A stretch of 64,000 bases of DNA, taken from NCBI GenBank assembly GCA_023389195.1, contig JAEWET010000032.1, positions 1 through 64,000 of the forward strand, written 5' to 3'. Below, one piece after another: positions 59,890 through 64,000 of the stretch. The DNA is from Aliihoeflea sp023389195 (lineage in GTDB: Bacteria > Pseudomonadota > Alphaproteobacteria > Rhizobiales > Rhizobiaceae). The stretch's first letter is position 1; the number at the start of each line of letters is the position of its first letter. The position numbers were made by a program, and so were the translations under genes. The notes under the pieces were generated by a model, which was not told the DNA's origin, did not search any database, and was given only the letters and a program-made list of their open reading frames with translations.

Positions 59890-60939
59890 TCACGCGCGCT
59901 CGAGCCCGGTCAGGTCGAGTTCATCGGGCAGCGGCGCGAAATAGGCGTCGATATCGGCATCGCTCACCTCGGCGAGCGCGGCCGGGAGCCAGTCGGGCCG
60001 GTTGTCCTTGTCGATGATGACCGCGCGCACGCCCTCGAAGAATTCATGACCTTCGACGACCCGCGAGACGATCCGGAATTCGATCTTCATGCACGTCTCG
60101 AAATCCGCCTTCGCACCCTCCTGCATCTGGCGCAGCGCGATCTTGAGGCTGGTCGGCGATTTCGTGCGGATGATCGACGCCTGCTTTGCCGCCCATTCGC
60201 CGCCATCGCCGTCGAGCGCGGCGAGAATGGCCTCGACCGTATCGCCGGCGAAGCAGCGCTCGATCGTCGAGGCGAGATCGGGCAGCGTCGCTCCTTCAGG
60301 CGAGGCGGCGAAGGGGGCGAGGGCATCGTCAGGCGCGGCGCCGTTCGCAAGCGCAGCCTCGATCGCGTCGAAGCGCTCGGTCGGCGCGGCATGGGTGGTC
60401 AGGCCGCACCACAGCGCATCGGCCTGGCTGAGCCGTGCGCCGGTGAGCGCCAGCCAGGTGCCGATCCGGTGCGGAAGGCGCGGGAGGAAATATGTGCCCC
60501 CGACATCGGGAAAGAGACCGATCCCCGTTTCGGGCATCGCGAACATCAGCTTCGAGCCGCCGACGCGGTGGCTGCCGTGGAAGGACACGCCGACCCCGCC
60601 GCCCATCACGATGCCCTCGATCAGCGCGACATAGGGTTTCGGATACGTCTTGATGAAGGTGTTGAGCCGGTATTCCTCGCGGTAGAAATCGCGGATCGCC
60701 GGGTTTTTCTGCTGGCCCCAATCATAGAGCTGGCGAATGTCGCCGCCGGCCGAAAACGCCTTCTCGCCCGCCGCCTTGACGACGATCATTTCGATCGCGG
60801 GATCGTTCGCCCATTCGATCAGCTTCGCGTGGAGTTCGCCGACCATCAGCCGCGTCACCGCGTTCAGCGCCTTCGGGCGGTTCAGCGTAACGATGCCGGC
60901 CTTGCCGCGCGTTTCGAACAGGATTTCGGCCTCGGACAT
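59890..60939 (-). CDS. 3-hydroxyisobutyryl-CoA hydrolase / enoyl-CoA hydratase family protein
   Basis: This 349-residue crotonase-fold protein has EKAFSAGGDIRQLYDWG near residue 59, EGIVMGGGVGVSFHGSHRV near residue 109 and PETGIGLFPDVGGTYFLPRL near residue 136, the pattern of the long HIBCH branch used in valine breakdown. TGGAGGTGACG precedes ATG 60939. Valine degradation yields propionyl-CoA, which fits the neighbouring divergent pccB/pccA genes. Confidence 0.9.
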   Translation of the reverse strand: MSEAEILFETRGKAGIVTLNRPKALNAVTRLMVGELHAKLIEWANDPAIEMIVVKAAGEKAFSAGGDIRQLYDWGQQKNPAIRDFYREEYRLNTFIKTYPKPYVALIEGIVMGGGVGVSFHGSHRVGGSKLMFAMPETGIGLFPDVGGTYFLPRLPHRIGTWLALTGARLSQADALWCGLTTHAAPTERFDAIEAALANGAAPDDALAPFAASPEGATLPDLASTIERCFAGDTVEAILAALDGDGGEWAAKQASIIRTKSPTSLKIALRQMQEGAKADFETCMKIEFRIVSRVVEGHEFFEGVRAVIIDKDNRPDWLPAALAEVSDADIDAYFAPLPDELDLTGLERA

Positions 60940-61025
60940 CGTCACCTCCACTGCGTCGTCAGACTAAGGGTGAATAGCCGGTTCGCCCATCGGTGGCTAT
61001 GCGCAGCGGATGTGCAGAAAACGAC

Positions 61026-61112
61026 GTGCGCGTATCGAGCGCAACCCGGCTTTCTGCTCTTGATCGTCCGAAGGTCCGGGAATTGTGGCAAGAAGCGTTG
61101 TGCGCGTATCGA
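61026..61112. repeat. 13-bp direct repeat in the HIBCH-pccB intergenic region
   Basis: GTGCGCGTATCGA occurs at 61026-61038 and 61100-61112, 74 bases apart start to start. The region 60940-61225 is a 286-base divergent control region with no other gene that I can support. The repeats are candidate regulator sites. Confidence 0.55.
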
Positions 61113-61225
61113 CCAATGACGGCCGGGCCACCGGGCGAAAATCGCGCCGCTGTCGCCGGCCGCCCTTCCCACGACGGGAAATCGCCGCTAATCGGAATGA
61201 CCGTGAATTGAGGGAGGAGTTTGCG

Positions 61226-61267
61226 ATGGCGATGTCCTTGCCCGGAAGTGAGGGGAAGTCCCGCTGA
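61226..61267 (+). CDS. Possible 13-residue leader peptide of pccB
   Basis: An ATG at 61226 with a strong AGGGAGGAG Shine-Dalgarno opens the short frame MAMSLPGSEGKSR, whose TGA overlaps the pccB ATG (TGATG). This could couple or tune pccB translation. It is not in frame with pccB and encodes no known attenuator composition. It may be fortuitous. Confidence 0.35.
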   Translation: MAMSLPGSEGKSR

Positions 61268-62799
61268 TGCGCGCAGTTCTCGAACAATTGGAGGAGCGGC
61301 GCGGCCAGGCGCGGCTCGGCGGCGGCCAGAAGCGCATCGACGCGCAGCACGCCAAGGGCAAGCTGACGGCGCGCGAACGCGTCGAGGTGCTGCTCGACGA
61401 AGGCTCGTTCGAGGAATACGACATGTATGTCGTGCACCGGACGACCGATTTCGGCATGGCCGAGCAGAAATTCTCCGGCGACGGCGTCGTCACCGGCTGG
61501 GGCACGATCAACGGCCGCCTGGTCTATGTCTTCTCCCAGGATTTCACCGTCCTCGGCGGCTCACTCTCCGAAACGCACGCGCAGAAGATCTGCAAGATCA
61601 TGGACATGGCGGTGCGCAACGGCGCGCCGGTGATCGGCCTCAACGATTCAGGCGGCGCGCGCATCCAGGAAGGCGTCGCCTCGCTCGGCGGCTATGCCGA
61701 CGTCTTCAAGCGCAATGTCGACGCTTCGGGCGTGGTGCCGCAGATTTCCGTCATCATGGGGCCATGCGCGGGCGGCGCCGTCTATTCGCCGGCCATGACC
61801 GACTTCATCTTCATGGTGCGCGATAGCTCCTACATGTTCGTGACCGGCCCGGACGTGGTGAAGACGGTGACGAACGAGATCGTCACGGCCGAGGAACTCG
61901 GCGGCGCAAGGACGCACACACAGAAATCCTCGGTCGCCGACGGCGCGTTCGACAATGACGTGATCGCGCTGGAGGAAGTGCGCCGGCTGTTCGACTTCCT
62001 GCCGCTCAACAACCGCGAGAAGCCGCCGGTCCGTCCGTTCCACGACGACCCGGCCCGTATCGAGGACCGGCTCGACACGCTGATCCCCGACTCGGCCAAC
62101 AAGCCCTACGACATGAAGGAACTGATCCACGCGCTCGGCGACGAGGGCGAGTTCTTCGAGATCCAGGAAGCCTTCGCCCGCAACATCATCACCGGCTTCA
62201 TGCGCATGGAAGGCCAGACGGTCGGCGTCGTTGCCAACCAGCCCATGGTGCTCGCCGGCTGCCTCGACATCGATTCATCGCGCAAGGCCGCGCGCTTCGT
62301 CCGCTTCTGCGACGCCTTCTCGATCCCGATCCTGACGCTGGTCGACGTGCCGGGCTTCCTGCCGGGCACGGCGCAGGAATATGGCGGCGTAATCAAGCAT
62401 GGCGCAAAGCTGCTCTTCGCCTATTCGCAGGCGACGGTTCCCATGGTCACGCTGATCACCCGCAAGGCCTATGGCGGCGCCTATGACGTCATGGCCTCCA
62501 AGCACATCGGCGCCGACGTCAACTATGCCTGGCCCACCGCCGAGATCGCCGTGATGGGCGCCAAGGGCGCGACCGAAATTCTCTACCGTTCCGAGCTCGG
62601 AGACCCGGAAAAGATCGCCGCCCGCACGAAGGAATACGAGACCAACTTCGCCAACCCGTTCAAGGCGGCGGAGCGCGGCTTCATCGACGAAGTGATCATG
62701 CCGCATTCCTCCCGCAAGCGCATCGCCCGCGCCTTCGCCATGCTGCGCTCCAAGAAGCTGGAGCAGCCATGGAAGAAGCACGACACGATCCCGCTTTAA
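61267..62799 (+). CDS. pccB: Propionyl-CoA carboxylase beta (carboxyltransferase) subunit
   Basis: PccB transfers carboxyl from biotin to propionyl-CoA to make methylmalonyl-CoA. The 510-residue protein opens MRAVLEQLEERRGQARLGGG and has GLNDSGGARIQEGVASLGGY near residue 124 and the CoA-site segment ITRKAYGGAYDVMASKHIG near residue 399. Those features match the PccB branch. The ATG overlaps a short upstream frame. pccA follows after two small genes. Confidence 0.96.
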   Translation: MRAVLEQLEERRGQARLGGGQKRIDAQHAKGKLTARERVEVLLDEGSFEEYDMYVVHRTTDFGMAEQKFSGDGVVTGWGTINGRLVYVFSQDFTVLGGSLSETHAQKICKIMDMAVRNGAPVIGLNDSGGARIQEGVASLGGYADVFKRNVDASGVVPQISVIMGPCAGGAVYSPAMTDFIFMVRDSSYMFVTGPDVVKTVTNEIVTAEELGGARTHTQKSSVADGAFDNDVIALEEVRRLFDFLPLNNREKPPVRPFHDDPARIEDRLDTLIPDSANKPYDMKELIHALGDEGEFFEIQEAFARNIITGFMRMEGQTVGVVANQPMVLAGCLDIDSSRKAARFVRFCDAFSIPILTLVDVPGFLPGTAQEYGGVIKHGAKLLFAYSQATVPMVTLITRKAYGGAYDVMASKHIGADVNYAWPTAEIAVMGAKGATEILYRSELGDPEKIAARTKEYETNFANPFKAAERGFIDEVIMPHSSRKRIARAFAMLRSKKLEQPWKKHDTIPL

Positions 62800-62808
62800 G
62801 GGCGGGTG

Positions 62809-63045
62809 ATGCCGACCGTCTTCGAATGGAAGGGATGGAAGTTTCTATTCTATAGTGACGAAGGCACGGAGCCGCCGCATATCCACGCACGCAAGGATCG
62901 CAAGGAAACGAAGATTTGGCTCAAAAGCCTTGAGATAGCGCGAAACAAGCGGTGCACGGCGCATGAACTGGCCGCTCTCGCGAAGATTGTAGAAGAGCAT
63001 CAAAGCGAATTTCTGGAGCGATGGCATGAGCACTTTGGAAATTGA
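62809..63045 (+). CDS. DUF4160 domain protein
   Basis: This 78-residue protein (MPTVFEWKGWKFLFYSDEGT, then EPPHIHARKDRKETKIWL) is a DUF4160 member. The family usually pairs with DUF2442, as here, where the two overlap by 20 bases. The pair has toxin-antitoxin-like architecture, but no activity is established. Its local base composition is lower in G+C than pccB or pccA. A GTG at 62806 is an alternative start. Confidence 0.88.
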   Translation: MPTVFEWKGWKFLFYSDEGTEPPHIHARKDRKETKIWLKSLEIARNKRCTAHELAALAKIVEEHQSEFLERWHEHFGN

Positions 63046-63304
63046 CGAAGACCTGATCGAACCCGTCGCGGCGCACTGCACGGACCACGACCTCGTGGTG
63101 ACGCTTGCCGATGGCGTGAGGCTGGTCATGCCGCTCTGGTGGTATCCCCGTCTGCTGCGCGCCGGCGAGCGGGAACGCAACGAAATCGAGCTGTCGCCTT
63201 ATGGCATTCACTGGCCGACAATCGACGAGGATTTGAGTATCGAGGGAATGCTCAAAGGCCGCAAGGCACCTGATGCCGTGCCGCCGGCACAAGCCGCCGA
63301 ATGA
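63026..63304 (+). CDS. DUF2442 domain protein
   Basis: This 92-residue protein (LVVTLADGVRLVMPLWWYPR, then LSPYGIHWPTIDEDLSIEGML) belongs to DUF2442, small proteins that sometimes include a helix-turn-helix. It is the partner of the upstream DUF4160 protein. Together they separate pccB from pccA, leaving 40 bases before the pccA start. Confidence 0.88.
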   Translation: MSTLEIDEDLIEPVAAHCTDHDLVVTLADGVRLVMPLWWYPRLLRAGERERNEIELSPYGIHWPTIDEDLSIEGMLKGRKAPDAVPPAQAAE

Positions 63305-63344
63305 CCATTTCACCTCCTTCTCCCGCGATGTGAGACCCAAAAGA

Positions 63345-64000
63345 ATGTTCAAGAAAATCCTCATCGCCAATCGCGGCGAGATCGCCTGCCGGGTCATCAA
63401 GACGGCGAAAAAGCTCGGCATCGCGACGGTCGCGGTCTACTCCGATGCAGACCGCGATGCGCTGCATGTGAAGATGGCGGACGAAGCGGTGCATATCGGG
63501 CCGGCGCCGTCGAACCAGTCCTATATCGTCATCGACAAGATCATCGAAGCGATCCGCAAGACCGGCGCCGATGCGGTACATCCGGGCTATGGGTTCCTGT
63601 CGGAGAACCCGCTGTTCGCGCAGGCGCTCGCGAAAGAGGGCGTTGCCTTCATCGGTCCGCCGGTGCGCGCGATCGAGGCGATGGGTGACAAGATCACGTC
63701 GAAGAAGCTCGCCGCCGAGGCGGGCGTATCGACCGTGCCCGGCCATATGGGCTTGATCGCCGACGTCGACGAGGCGGTGAAGATTTCCGCCCAGATCGGC
63801 TATCCGGTGATGATCAAGGCGTCGGCCGGCGGCGGTGGCAAGGGGATGCGCATCGCCTGGAACGACGCGGAGGCGCGCGAGGGCTTTCAGTCGTCCAAGA
63901 ACGAGGCGAAGAACTCCTTCGGCGACGACCGCATCTTCATCGAAAAATTCGTCACCCAGCCGCGCCATATCGAGATCCAGGTGCTCGGCGACCAGCATGG
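63345..64000 (+). CDS. pccA: Propionyl-CoA carboxylase alpha subunit (partial)
   Basis: The frame runs off the window end, leaving about 218 residues. It has the biotin carboxylase opening MFKKILIANRGEIACRVIKT, HPGYGFLSENPLFAQAL near residue 79 and the ATP-binding glycine loop MIKASAGGGGKGMRIAW near residue 157. The remaining ATP-grasp part and the biotinyl domain lie outside. Its subunit partner PccB is encoded about 0.5 kb upstream. Confidence 0.96.
   Translation, partial: MFKKILIANRGEIACRVIKTAKKLGIATVAVYSDADRDALHVKMADEAVHIGPAPSNQSYIVIDKIIEAIRKTGADAVHPGYGFLSENPLFAQALAKEGVAFIGPPVRAIEAMGDKITSKKLAAEAGVSTVPGHMGLIADVDEAVKISAQIGYPVMIKASAGGGGKGMRIAWNDAEAREGFQSSKNEAKNSFGDDRIFIEKFVTQPRHIEIQVLGDQH

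Noticed and set aside
61085..61267. A 60-codon frame upstream of pccB
   Set aside because: Its first part is Arg-rich with no similarity that I recognise and lies in the divergent control region. Only its last 13 codons, from the ATG at 61226, have a convincing ribosome-binding site, and those are listed separately.

Overview
The window looks like chromosomal DNA of a high-G+C alphaproteobacterium of the order Hyphomicrobiales, most likely close to the Mesorhizobium/Aminobacter/Nitratireductor group (inferred from gene order and protein family variants, not from a marker gene). Supporting signs are groESL with both a CIRCE operator and an RpoH-like promoter, the block ileS - lipoprotein - tadA - rluB - rsmD - paired M16 peptidases, the block pmbA - inositol-phosphatase family gene - DUF4170 - DUF374 acyltransferase - waaA - lpxK, and many rhizobial-style intergenic palindromes. 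I see no rRNA, tRNA, CRISPR array, prophage or insertion sequence.

Layout. 0-6 kb: CsbD-like stress protein, groEL/groES, a small conserved protein, a HAD-IIA phosphatase, ribF and a MipA/OmpV outer-membrane protein. 6-18.9 kb: ileS, which carries an internal stretch of atypical composition, then a tandem pair of about 90-nt small RNA genes, then RNA-modification genes (tadA, rluB, rsmD), two M16 peptidases, a patatin and a MATE pump. 19-27 kb: pmbA, a CysQ-like phosphatase, lipid A/Kdo assembly (acyltransferase, waaA, lpxK), then mutL. 27-32 kb: a methylated-amine module (MttB-like methyltransferase and a DgcA/TMADH-like flavoprotein) split by a ParE-type toxin-antitoxin pair and an LprI-like gene. 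32-38 kb: gcdH, an amino-acid-type ABC binding protein and permease with no ATPase beside them, and kbl-tdh for threonine breakdown. 38-39 kb: a VapC/Phd-type toxin-antitoxin operon with a clear operator.

39-47.5 kb is a homogentisate locus: MarR regulator, hmgA, fumarylacetoacetase, an MBL-fold protein, a DinB-fold protein, a flavin monooxygenase plus a 62-residue partner (reminiscent of the MhaAB 3-hydroxyphenylacetate hydroxylase), then hpd and a divergent Lrp/AsnC regulator. 47.6-50.8 kb is a TRAP transporter (dctP, dctQ, dctM). 51-59 kb reads, on the minus strand, in the same order as the pimFABCD operon for dicarboxylate beta-oxidation. After it come pcaD, a 3-hydroxyisobutyryl-CoA hydrolase family gene, and pccB/pccA with a DUF4160-DUF2442 pair wedged between them. 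Odd-chain dicarboxylates handled by Pim enzymes would end at glutaryl-CoA, which GcdH in this window can take on; PccAB disposes of propionyl-CoA.

The strongest non-coding signals are the tandem small RNAs and eleven long intergenic palindromes of four types. In two types, the small hairpins inside the arms differ in sequence between copies but keep their pairing, which suggests selection on structure. Several sit inside operons.
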